Below, in pieces: positions 1 to 8,108 of a DNA stretch of 64,000 bases. Where the stretch lies: positions 62,001-126,000 of the forward strand of contig JAKFWA010000119.1 of NCBI GenBank assembly GCA_021732995.1. Reading direction: 5' to 3'. Below the pieces are notes generated by a model. It worked only from the letters and a program-made list of their open reading frames with translations, made no database searches and was not told where the DNA came from. Origin of the DNA: Planctomycetaceae bacterium. GTDB taxonomy: Bacteria > Planctomycetota > Planctomycetia > Planctomycetales > Planctomycetaceae. The position numbers were made by a program, and so were the translations under genes. Within the stretch, counting starts at the first letter, position 1. Every line of letters starts with the position of its first letter.

Positions 1-1
1 C

Positions 2-3000
2 GCTGTGCGAGCGAACGGCTCACTCACAGTCGAAGAGGACGTCGCCGCGTCTGGAGCAACCGGTTCCGTTCTGCTGAAGGCGAACGAAACTGCCGGAGTC
101 GACAACCTGCTGGTGAATGCTGGCGTCGCTGTTTCGTCGAACGCGAGTAGTGTCACGCTGCAGGCCGGTGACGGCATCACGCTGGCTGCGACCTCTGTTA
201 TCTCGGCCGGAACGACGATCAGCATCGACGGCGACAGCGGCGACTCGGACGCTGGCGGCTCGACCATCAACGTCGCCAGCCAGTTGCTCGCGCCAGGTGG
301 CACGACCATCAGCGGCGGTAATGACAGCGACTCGTTCATCATCACGTATCCCGATTTGCCCGACACGAATAGCGGCATCGTGACAATCGCTGATGCAGGC
401 GGTGCCAGCGATCTGGTCACGGTGGCGGGTTCCGCGGCGCCGGACACGCTGTACTTCACCTCGAAGGAGACTCCGGCGAGTGCCACAACGGATCAAGTGA
501 CTCGCGGCGACGCGACTTCTGAACCGATCATCGTTCCCGCAGGAATCGAGGGGCTCACGCTGTTGGGCTTCGATGGCAACGACTTCTTCCACGTTGAGCC
601 TTCACAGCTCTTCCCAGTGACTGTGAATGGTGGCAACCCGTTCTTTGGCGGGATGGGCGTACCCCCCGGCGACGTGCTGGACATCGACACGTTCGGCAAC
701 ACGTTCAGCTTCGACTGCGACGTCTTCCAGGTGAACGGTGGCATGCCGGCCTATTTCCCGATTCATGTTCGCAACATCGAGTCGCTGCCCGTTCAGCCAA
801 TCTCCCCGACTCCGGTTCAAAAGTATGACTTCAACTATCCGAACGCCGCGGCCATGAATGGTCAGACGGCGACTCAAACGGGCTTCACCGGATTGTTGCC
901 GACCATGCTCTACTCGCCGGGTAGCTATGGCTGGACTCAAGCGGTAACCGGAGCTCGCAACGTCCCTGCCCTGACAGGACCATTGGCTGATCTGATCAAT
1001 GATGGAGCGACTTTCGCGGGTTTGACCAATCGCACATTCAAGGCGGACGTTGCCAACGGCTGGGTGATGGCAACGGTCACTTTTGGCAGCAGCCAGGAAG
1101 CGTTGAACGGTATCCGCATCTCGAATGGCGACGACAACGGCATTCTTGCGGATGGACTGGGAACTGCCCTCGGTGAATGGTCTCACAAGACCGTGTTCGT
1201 GAACGTGCTGGACGGCACGCTGGACCTGAAGTTCGAGGACATGACTGGCAACAATCGCCGAGTCACCGTTGCTGGCATCTCCATTGCCCCGCTCAATCTG
1301 ATCAGCATGGGATTCAATGCCGATCCGGGCACTCTGGACGCTGACGGTGTCACCGTTGATAGCTTCACGCTGGCGGATGCCCCGGCGAACTCGCTGGTAA
1401 CCGTGACGACAACGCTGGGCACGCTGGTTGGTACGGATGCAAGTTCGATCTTCCAGGGCTTCCAGGTTCTTACCAATGGCGCCGGACAGGCGACCGTCCA
1501 GCTTCGCCGTCCGTCAGCGGCTGGCGAGGCCTGTATCTCCTTCGCAACACCTGGTGATGCACGACTGGGTTGCTCGTCGATCGAGTACGTGCGGTTGGAT
1601 GCTTACAAATTTGATTTCAACTCGCCCGTCTCGCCGACATTCGATCCGATCTCGCCGATGAACCTGGATGGTTATCGTGGCGTGACGAATCAGGACGTCT
1701 ACTCGGTCGATAAGGGTTACGGTTGGCTGTCGCCGGTCCAGGCCTTTGATGGGGGCACCTTCGTTGCACCAAATGCGGACTTGATCAATGACGGCAATCG
1801 CGGCACGACGACCAGCACGTTCCGTGTCGATCTCGATAACGGTACCTATACCGTGCACCTCTACATGGGCGATCGCGCAGATCATCAGTCGATCTCTGTG
1901 ATGGCCAACGGCGCGACCGTCGTTAATCAGCAGGCCATTCCGCGAGCGACCATCTTCGAGACAACCTTTGACATCACGGTGGGCACTGGCGAACTCGACC
2001 TCACCTTCCTGCAGAACGACAGCCCGTTCTTTGACGGTCACTGGATCATCAACGGAATCGAGATTCAGCCTTCGGCGATGATGGTCAACACCATCACCCC
2101 GATCAACGTGGGTGATGTGTTCGCTGATGGCTCGACCATCACGGCGATCAATGCCACCAGCACGCTGATGGCGGGTGCTCAGGTAACGGTTTCCTCCAGC
2201 CTCGGAACGATTACCACTCCGGATGCGAATGGAATGCTGCCGGGCGTGCAGGTTGTTGTGGGCATGGGCGGAGCGATCACGTTCAACCTGCAATCACCCG
2301 CGATGCCGGGTGTGCCGACGGTCAGCTTCGTGGCCACAGATGGCTCCGCTACGGCAACCGAGAATGACCCCGCGTTCCTGAACTTCATCCCGCTACCAAT
2401 GCCGATTCCGGATCGGCACTTCGACTTCAATCGTGGCTTCGACGATGCCACGATGACGCCGACGGCTCCGGGTTACATCAGCGTGCGGCCGAATCAGAAC
2501 ACTCCGCTGGTGACAGGCTACGGCTGGGTGACGGCACCGAACTCGTTCGATTCGCGAAACCAGTTGCCGCCGGAAACTCCGGTGGAGCTGTACCGCGACG
2601 GTGCGAGCGGCCCGTCGAACACCAGTGCGACCTTCCAGTTCCAGGCAGATCCGGGCGTTGATTACGACGTCAGTGTGATCGTGGGGCGCTTTGCACTGGA
2701 ACTCGACCAAGTCCAGGTGACTGTGGAAGGTGCGGGAGCACAGATCGCCCCGCCATCAGCCCAGTTCAGCTTCTTCACGACACTCAACTTCAACGACGCG
2801 ACCGACCTCAATAACGACGGCCTGATCAGCGTGACCTTCGCAGACCTGGGCGGAGCGAAAGCGACTGGCTGGGCCGCAGTTGGCGTCGACGTGGTTGTCT
2901 CGCCGTTGCTGGCCGCTGAGGTTGGCAGTGGCGGCCCTGAGATCTCGGCAGCGGATCTGGAAACCGTTGTCAACGTGGCGACTTCGATCATCGGAGCGAA

Positions 3001-3298
3001 CCAGTTGCCCGGCGTCTCGGTGGTGCTGGCGAACCTGAGCGGCAACCTGCTGGGCATGACCGCCGGCAACACGATCTACATCGACGCCGATGCCGCCGGA
3101 ATGGGCTGGAGCACCGACCTGAGTAACGTCGAAGCCGGTCGCTACGACCTGCTGAGTGCGATCGCTCACGAACTCGGTCACGTCCTGGGCCGTGCTCATG
3201 ATGATGCCGGCACGATGCAACCGGTGCTCGGACTCGGTGAACGCCATCTCGATGACGCCTTCACCGCGGAACTGGCCGACCTGCTCGCTGGCTTGTAA
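2..3298 (+). CDS. Giant secreted protein, C-terminal metzincin-type protease domain (5' end outside window)
   Basis: The reading frame is open from the left edge, so the true start lies upstream; the GTG at 5 is not a convincing start. The visible 1098 codons show an N-terminal low-complexity beta-rich part. Three copies of a roughly 160-residue malectin-like or carbohydrate-binding-like module follow, each opening with a DFN motif and carrying a 'GYGW' type segment (about nt 815-1300, 1600-2070 and 2410-2910). Near the C-terminus, HELGHVLGRAH (about nt 3167-3202) matches the metzincin zinc motif HExxHxxGxxH, and 'GTM' a few residues on is a plausible Met-turn. Matrixin-like tails of this kind are common on very large planctomycete surface proteins. 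Inferred role: secreted, zinc-dependent, possibly glycan-binding protease. Substrate unknown. Confidence 0.8.
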   Translation, partial: AVRANGSLTVEEDVAASGATGSVLLKANETAGVDNLLVNAGVAVSSNASSVTLQAGDGITLAATSVISAGTTISIDGDSGDSDAGGSTINVASQLLAPGGTTISGGNDSDSFIITYPDLPDTNSGIVTIADAGGASDLVTVAGSAAPDTLYFTSKETPASATTDQVTRGDATSEPIIVPAGIEGLTLLGFDGNDFFHVEPSQLFPVTVNGGNPFFGGMGVPPGDVLDIDTFGNTFSFDCDVFQVNGGMPAYFPIHVRNIESLPVQPISPTPVQKYDFNYPNAAAMNGQTATQTGFTGLLPTMLYSPGSYGWTQAVTGARNVPALTGPLADLINDGATFAGLTNRTFKADVANGWVMATVTFGSSQEALNGIRISNGDDNGILADGLGTALGEWSHKTVFVNVLDGTLDLKFEDMTGNNRRVTVAGISIAPLNLISMGFNADPGTLDADGVTVDSFTLADAPANSLVTVTTTLGTLVGTDASSIFQGFQVLTNGAGQATVQLRRPSAAGEACISFATPGDARLGCSSIEYVRLDAYKFDFNSPVSPTFDPISPMNLDGYRGVTNQDVYSVDKGYGWLSPVQAFDGGTFVAPNADLINDGNRGTTTSTFRVDLDNGTYTVHLYMGDRADHQSISVMANGATVVNQQAIPRATIFETTFDITVGTGELDLTFLQNDSPFFDGHWIINGIEIQPSAMMVNTITPINVGDVFADGSTITAINATSTLMAGAQVTVSSSLGTITTPDANGMLPGVQVVVGMGGAITFNLQSPAMPGVPTVSFVATDGSATATENDPAFLNFIPLPMPIPDRHFDFNRGFDDATMTPTAPGYISVRPNQNTPLVTGYGWVTAPNSFDSRNQLPPETPVELYRDGASGPSNTSATFQFQADPGVDYDVSVIVGRFALELDQVQVTVEGAGAQIAPPSAQFSFFTTLNFNDATDLNNDGLISVTFADLGGAKATGWAAVGVDVVVSPLLAAEVGSGGPEISAADLETVVNVATSIIGANQLPGVSVVLANLSGNLLGMTAGNTIYIDADAAGMGWSTDLSNVEAGRYDLLSAIAHELGHVLGRAHDDAGTMQPVLGLGERHLDDAFTAELADLLAGL

Positions 3299-3339
3299 GA
3301 ACAGGAAGCAACCAATTCTTAGCCGCTGACTGATTTAGC

Positions 3340-3408
3340 AGCCTGAATCGCACACTGGGAATATGTCTATGACATTGCCAGGATGCGGTTCAGGCTCTTT
3401 TCGTTTTC
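3340..3408 (+). terminator. Rho-independent terminator with long stem
   Basis: A 13-base left arm (3340-3352, AGCCTGAATCGCA) pairs with 3384-3396 (TGCGGTTCAGGCT) with a single G-T wobble. The 31-base interior can pair further (CTGG/CCAG and TGTC/GACA), giving an extended hairpin. It is followed at once by CTTTTCGTTTTC. It lies about 40 bases after the stop of the giant metzincin gene and so should end its transcript. Confidence 0.75.
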
Positions 3409-3688
3409 ATTGCTTGCTCTTTTTGTCAGTGATCAAGCGGCCCAGATGCTCAGCATTCACACCCAGATTTAACAGCCAGTGGATCGCAGCGTCGAAACCG
3501 TTCTGTTTACATCAGGCTGACTCTCACGGGCCAAGCGACTCGCTCCGGGAATAGAGGAGTGCCAGTCGGGAGTTTGACCACTGTCTCCATGACTTCGGTC
3601 GCTGATCGGCTATGCTGCTGTCGCAACTCGCAAACACAGCGTCACGCACGCCGAGTCTGGAATCTGCTCAATTCCTTGGAGTCCCATC
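3409..3688. other. Intergenic region, no gene seen
   Basis: This stretch separates the terminator of the giant gene from the next start. Only short open frames without ribosome binding sites or recognisable protein character are present (for example 3363-3554). It probably carries the promoter of the downstream secreted-protein gene, but I cannot point to convincing -35/-10 boxes. Confidence 0.5.
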
Positions 3689-4948
3689 ATGCGCATGATG
3701 CCTGGTCGCTCAATGAGTGCTTGGTTCCGAGTCACGTCCTCAATGTTGATTCTCGCCAGCGCGGGACTCACTGCGTCGGCTGACGATGCTCCGAAGCTGC
3801 GGTATGAGTGGAAGTCGGGAAGTGTGTTTGCTTATGACATCAGCATCACTGCCGATCGTCCCGACGCGACGGATCAACTCCAGGGCGTCGTCACCTATAC
3901 CGTCAAGAATGTCGCCGATCAGCAAATTGACGTCACCTACACTGGCAACCTGGGTCGCAAAGAGACTCCCAAAGCGGGGCAAGGCGGCCCCGGCGGGCGT
4001 CGGATTGGTCCTCCCGGCAGGTCCGGCGGCCCTCGCGGACCGATGTTCGGATCGAACACTCCGACCGGTTTGACGCTGCAAACCAATGAGATCCGACTGA
4101 CCAAGACCGGTGAGTTGGTAAGCATCAAGGGAACGTCGCAGTTGCCGTACCTACTCGGGAACTTGTCGCAGTTGCCTTTCGAAAGCCTGTCGGAGGAAGC
4201 CAAAAAGTCGTGGACTCAAGAGTCGGGTGCCACCATCACCGAGGGTGGCGATCGTTCGCGCATCCCGAGCCCTCGATTCCGGGACCAGGAGGATGCGAAC
4301 AAGAAATCGACTGCTGGTGGCGAGGCGGTCCGCTACGAAATCGAGAAGCGAGACGGTCAGCGAGTGACTCTGCATCGCGTCAGCAGCCTCAAATCAGCTT
4401 CGTCCGACGGCAAGACTCCGCAGTTTGATCTGGCCCTCGACGGAAAGCTGGAGTTCGACACCGAACGCGGCCTGACGACTTCGTCTGAATCGAAAGGGAA
4501 GCTCAACGTAAAGGTTGACACCCTCTCGGTAGAAGTTCCGCTAACCATCAAGATGCGGCTGCTCACTGAGCAGGAACGCGTGCAGCACGAAGAACAACAG
4601 AAAGCCTTGCGAGAAGACCGCGTCGCAAAAGCCAAGGAGTTGCAAGCTCAGCAACAGGCGAAGCTGGCCGCGCCGCTGACCGCCAAAGAACGCAAAGACA
4701 TCATTGAGGCACTGGACTCAGGACGCCCTGGGAGCGTTATCAGCACATTGATGACGCTCACCAAACGCGAACCGACCGAAGAGGACAAAGAGATTGCGAA
4801 GGCCATCCAGAAGCACATCAACAGCACCAATGCGGGCATCCGTCGTACCGCTGCTGATGCCTGGGCGAAATGGTCGAGTCTACTTGTCGAAGCCGACGAT
4901 AAGCCCAAGTCTACGAGCGATGACAAGCCGAAAGGTCGTCCGCGCTAA
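3689..4948 (+). CDS. Secreted protein of unknown function
   Basis: 419 residues. The ATG at 3689 has GGAG seven bases upstream (3678-3681). An N-terminal signal peptide of about 31 residues ends near 'LTASADDA', so the product is exported. The mature part begins with a predicted beta-rich segment (LRYEWKSGSVFAYDI...), followed by a Gly/Pro/Arg-rich insert around residues 95-125. A charged helical region around residues 285-330 (many Glu, Gln, Lys) and a Lys/Asp-rich tail follow. I recognise no catalytic motif. It stands alone: the previous gene ends in a terminator and the next starts 73 bases downstream. The function is unknown; a cell-envelope role is only an inference from the signal peptide. 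Confidence 0.8.
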   Translation: MRMMPGRSMSAWFRVTSSMLILASAGLTASADDAPKLRYEWKSGSVFAYDISITADRPDATDQLQGVVTYTVKNVADQQIDVTYTGNLGRKETPKAGQGGPGGRRIGPPGRSGGPRGPMFGSNTPTGLTLQTNEIRLTKTGELVSIKGTSQLPYLLGNLSQLPFESLSEEAKKSWTQESGATITEGGDRSRIPSPRFRDQEDANKKSTAGGEAVRYEIEKRDGQRVTLHRVSSLKSASSDGKTPQFDLALDGKLEFDTERGLTTSSESKGKLNVKVDTLSVEVPLTIKMRLLTEQERVQHEEQQKALREDRVAKAKELQAQQQAKLAAPLTAKERKDIIEALDSGRPGSVISTLMTLTKREPTEEDKEIAKAIQKHINSTNAGIRRTAADAWAKWSSLLVEADDKPKSTSDDKPKGRPR

Positions 4949-5021
4949 GTGCTTCTCCTGAAACCCCGAGCTATTTGGCTGCTGGGTGGGGAAGCTGCCC
5001 TGGATTCGGAATGAGTGTTTC

Positions 5022-5612
5022 ATGGCTGTCTCCAATCAGAAGAAGATGCCCCTCGGTGCCAAGATCATCTTGGGATTCGTGATCATTGTTTTCATAGGGT
5101 CCGGTGGCCGACTGGTTTACATGGCCACGGACGGCATGCGTGAAGCCGGGGAATCTGCGTCGTGGCCGCGCACCGCGGGCAAGATCGTTCGCTCGGAGAT
5201 GAAAGTCACGACTGGTGATGACGGGCCGGGTCGGCGGTCGAGTTCGGGCCCGGCTTTCGAAGCCGATATCGAGTATGCCTTCGATGTGAACGGGATCGCT
5301 TACCACGGCTCACGCATTGCGTCCGTGAAAGACATGAACGCTAAGCGATCCCGAGCGCAATCGATTCTCGATAGGTACCCGGTCGATGGCCGCGTGATGG
5401 TCTCTTACAGACCGGACGATCCCAGTGTCTGCGTGCTGGAGCCCGGAAGCTGGGGTGGCGCGCTCGTCCAGTTGGCTTTGGGTGTGTTCTTCATTCTTGT
5501 GCCGCTTGTGCTCGTCTTCACCATTTGGAAGCTAGCCCCCAAGAGTCCACCGGCGCCGCCAAGCGAGGACAACGACCCGTTCTCCGCACCACGTTTCGAC
5601 GAAGCGACGTAA
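5022..5612 (+). CDS. DUF3592 family membrane protein
   Basis: 196 residues from the ATG at 5022. A GTG at 4986 would add 12 polar residues, but the ATG directly precedes the hydrophobic segment and has GGAATGAG upstream, so it is preferred. Two membrane segments (about residues 13-30 and 146-168) bracket an extracytoplasmic beta domain. That domain contains 'WPRTAGKIV', a 'YAFDVNGIAYHGSRI' strand pair and 'RYPVDGRVMVSYRPDDPS'. This is the typical DUF3592 pattern: a small domain between two helices. The biochemical role of the family is not established. It sits upstream of the GrpB gene with a 37-base gap and may be cotranscribed with it. Confidence 0.85.
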   Translation: MAVSNQKKMPLGAKIILGFVIIVFIGSGGRLVYMATDGMREAGESASWPRTAGKIVRSEMKVTTGDDGPGRRSSSGPAFEADIEYAFDVNGIAYHGSRIASVKDMNAKRSRAQSILDRYPVDGRVMVSYRPDDPSVCVLEPGSWGGALVQLALGVFFILVPLVLVFTIWKLAPKSPPAPPSEDNDPFSAPRFDEAT

Positions 5613-5649
5613 CCGAAATCGCACGGACTGGGAACCGGGATGAATCAAC

Positions 5650-6210
5650 ATGCCGATGCAAGTCAGGGTTGATCCACACAATCCGGCCTGGGCGGAAATG
5701 TTCGCCATTGAGGCTGAGCGAATTGCCACGGCACTCGGGAGCAACTTCGTTGCCGCTCATCACGTAGGCAGCACCGCGATTCCCGCCATCGTCGCCAAGC
5801 CGATTATCGATCTGTTGATTGAGGTTGCGGAGATCGACGCCGTCGACGACCGCAATGCCGAGATGATCGCACTCGGATATGAAGCGATGGGCGAGTTGGG
5901 CATTCCGTTGCGGCGTTACTTTCGCAAGGACAATTCCGAAGGCGTCCGCACTCATCACGTTCACGTTTTTGCGACGGGTAATCCGCAGATCGAGCGGCAC
6001 CTTGCGTTTCGAGACTTCATGAATGCGCACCCTGCGTGGGCTCGACAGTATTCGCAGTTGAAGCTCGAACTCGTTGCCAGGTATCCCGATTCGATCGAGC
6101 GCTACATGGACGGCAAAGACAGTTTCATCAAGCAGATTGATGAACTTGCGGCGATATGGCGGAGCGAGTCATCGAAGCTCACTGCCGGGAGCGCTGAATC
6201 TACTACTTAG
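5650..6210 (+). CDS. GrpB family (UPF0157) protein, nucleotidyltransferase-like fold
   Basis: 186 residues, the usual length for GrpB/UPF0157 proteins. The family hallmarks are clear: 'VDPHNPAWAEMFAIE' near the N-terminus, 'HHVGSTAIPAIVAKPIIDLLIEV' (residues about 37-59, the GSTA..P...KP.ID nucleotidyltransferase-like signature), and 'HHVHVF' followed by a helical C-terminus ('ERHLAFRDFMNAHP'). Members are cytoplasmic; an enzymatic role with nucleotides is inferred from the fold but the reaction is not established. The last eight bases overlap the end of the convergent toroid-protein gene. Confidence 0.9.
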   Translation: MPMQVRVDPHNPAWAEMFAIEAERIATALGSNFVAAHHVGSTAIPAIVAKPIIDLLIEVAEIDAVDDRNAEMIALGYEAMGELGIPLRRYFRKDNSEGVRTHHVHVFATGNPQIERHLAFRDFMNAHPAWARQYSQLKLELVARYPDSIERYMDGKDSFIKQIDELAAIWRSESSKLTAGSAESTT

Positions 6211-7867
6211 CAGGTTCTTCGTCGTAGATCGGCGTGTGGCGATAGGGAGTTTCGAGGATCAGCAGGCAGAGCGCGGTGATGTAGTGCCGCCCTGCTCTTT
6301 CGGCCTGTTCCTCTTTCACGCCGTATTGTTTGTCACCGCCACGTTGGGAGACGTAGGGATTCCAACTGCCGACGATATCTTCGCCAGCCTTGCGGCTGCC
6401 GGCTTTGACCTGATTCTCGACGAGCAAGTACTGCACCCGACCGTACCACTGCTTCCAGTCGTCACCGCCCAGGTTATGCAGGACTTGAGCGGCGTAGTAC
6501 CACTCGTAGACGTTGCGGCGGCCGACTGCCCATTCGGGAGCCGAGTCAGGATTGCGCAGCGTCTTCACGCCGTCCAGCATTGCGGGCCAACCCTTCGGCC
6601 AGCCGAGCCATTGGCGACACAGCAGTCCTTCGGCGGTCATCGCATTAGTAGCGCGTGAAGCAGGGTAATTGGGCAGGTACCGATAGCGAGCGCCGTTTTG
6701 GGACTCGACCGAGTCCACGAAGATTGAGACTCGATTGAAGGGTTCCAAGGGCACTTCGATGTTGGCCATCCGCGCCGTGTTCATAGCCATCAGGCACCAT
6801 CCGGTGACGGACAGATCTCCCATCGACTCGCGATCCTGAGGCTGATAACGCCAGCCCCCGTCGATTGGGTGCTGAGAAGCCAACAGGAATGCGAGGCCAC
6901 GATCGGCAGATTCGCGCAGCGACGGGTCGCCGGTCAGAGCGTACGCCTCGCAGATAGCAATCAGAGCTTGAGAATGGGCGTAGAATGCGGTTTCTCGACC
7001 AAGTTCTTCATGATCGTGGTAGTCCCCGTCTTTCTTTTGAATGCTCTTCAGCCAGCTCAAGCCTTTGCGGACGGCGTCCTTGTGCGGACCCTCGACTTGC
7101 GTGTTGCCATCTCCAAGCAGAGCCAGCAGCGCGAGCGCTGTTGCTCCTGTGTCCGTGCGGAGGATGCGATCCGCGGGATCTGGATAGCCTTCATGCAGCT
7201 TCCAGTTGCCGCCCGCCTTCTGCTGACGAACGAGCCAAGACATGCCGCGATCAATGCAACTGCGGACGGTGTCGCGTCGATCACCCGCAGCATCTTGCAG
7301 CATACCGTTCCTGAATCGCGCTCCTCGGCCGCCGAGCTTGCCGCCCGCGCCGGCCGGTTTGACGCCGCCCGGTGGTCCGGAACTCGCTCCTTTAACTGGA
7401 CCAGCACCCTCACCGGTGGTTGTTGCGCCGTCGGGCGTCCCGCCGCCGGAACCGGGAACACTACTCACGACTGTTGTGATCGAGATGGGACCTTCGCCAG
7501 CCCCCGGGCCTGTTCCCGCGCCGGACTCACCGCTTCCCATGCCGCCGTCCGGAGCACCGATTACTGGCGAGAACCACTCCATGCCGCCTCCGCCGACGCC
7601 ACCGCCAGTACCCTTCGACATCACCACGAAGCTGAGGAGCACGAACAGCACCACGTGAGCCACGAAGCTGATGGTGATGGGCTTGGCTTCGCTTTTGACG
7701 TAACTGACGAGGTCCTTTTCTTCTTCCTCTTCCTGCTTCCTGATCTGCTTGATCACCGGGAAACGGATCTTCTTCGGACGCGGCGCGGACGGTTTCGTCA
7801 CGGCAGCGGTCTCAAAGACCGGTTCGTCGGCCGAAGAGTCAGATTCGTCGTTGGAAGAGGTGGCCAT
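6203..7867 (-). CDS. Membrane-anchored prenyltransferase/squalene-oxidase-repeat protein
   Basis: 554 residues. A charged cytoplasmic N-terminus (residues 1-62, including a Glu run near 46-50) leads into one membrane helix (about 63-84). Next is a Gly/Pro-rich linker (about 88-190), then a C-terminal alpha/alpha-toroid of terpenoid-cyclase type. The toroid shows repeating units such as 'IDRGMSWLVRQQ', 'GLSWLKSIQKKDGDYHD' and 'GLAFLLASQHPIDGGW'. The DxDD acid motif of true squalene-hopene cyclases is not visible, so cyclase activity is doubtful. Membrane-tethered toroid proteins of this build are common in planctomycetes; their role is unknown. The stop overlaps the GrpB stop by eight bases. 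The start at 7867 opens a 241-base divergent promoter region shared with the SecA-like gene. Confidence 0.85.
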   Translation of the reverse strand: MATSSNDESDSSADEPVFETAAVTKPSAPRPKKIRFPVIKQIRKQEEEEEKDLVSYVKSEAKPITISFVAHVVLFVLLSFVVMSKGTGGGVGGGGMEWFSPVIGAPDGGMGSGESGAGTGPGAGEGPISITTVVSSVPGSGGGTPDGATTTGEGAGPVKGASSGPPGGVKPAGAGGKLGGRGARFRNGMLQDAAGDRRDTVRSCIDRGMSWLVRQQKAGGNWKLHEGYPDPADRILRTDTGATALALLALLGDGNTQVEGPHKDAVRKGLSWLKSIQKKDGDYHDHEELGRETAFYAHSQALIAICEAYALTGDPSLRESADRGLAFLLASQHPIDGGWRYQPQDRESMGDLSVTGWCLMAMNTARMANIEVPLEPFNRVSIFVDSVESQNGARYRYLPNYPASRATNAMTAEGLLCRQWLGWPKGWPAMLDGVKTLRNPDSAPEWAVGRRNVYEWYYAAQVLHNLGGDDWKQWYGRVQYLLVENQVKAGSRKAGEDIVGSWNPYVSQRGGDKQYGVKEEQAERAGRHYITALCLLILETPYRHTPIYDEEPAK

Positions 7868-8108
7868 GCGGTCGAAGATAGGATGCGGGAAGATTTGAGA
7901 TGACTGACTTTAGTGACGGCTTCGGGACCGGGCGAGGGCGCACGGACTCGGAACCGGAAACTCGAGCAATCCTTGTTGTGACGGGCTGAGTTTGCGAGAT
8001 CCGGCAGTTCACCGACAGACGACCTAGCCTGATCTTCATTTGTGCCGTAGTTTGAGCAGTCGTGCGTTACCTGTTGGTAATGGTTACAGGCGATAGGAGA
8101 AGTTCGAA

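Noticed and set aside
3363-3554. Small open frame of 63 codons
   Set aside because: It starts inside the terminator hairpin, has no ribosome binding site and no protein-like composition.
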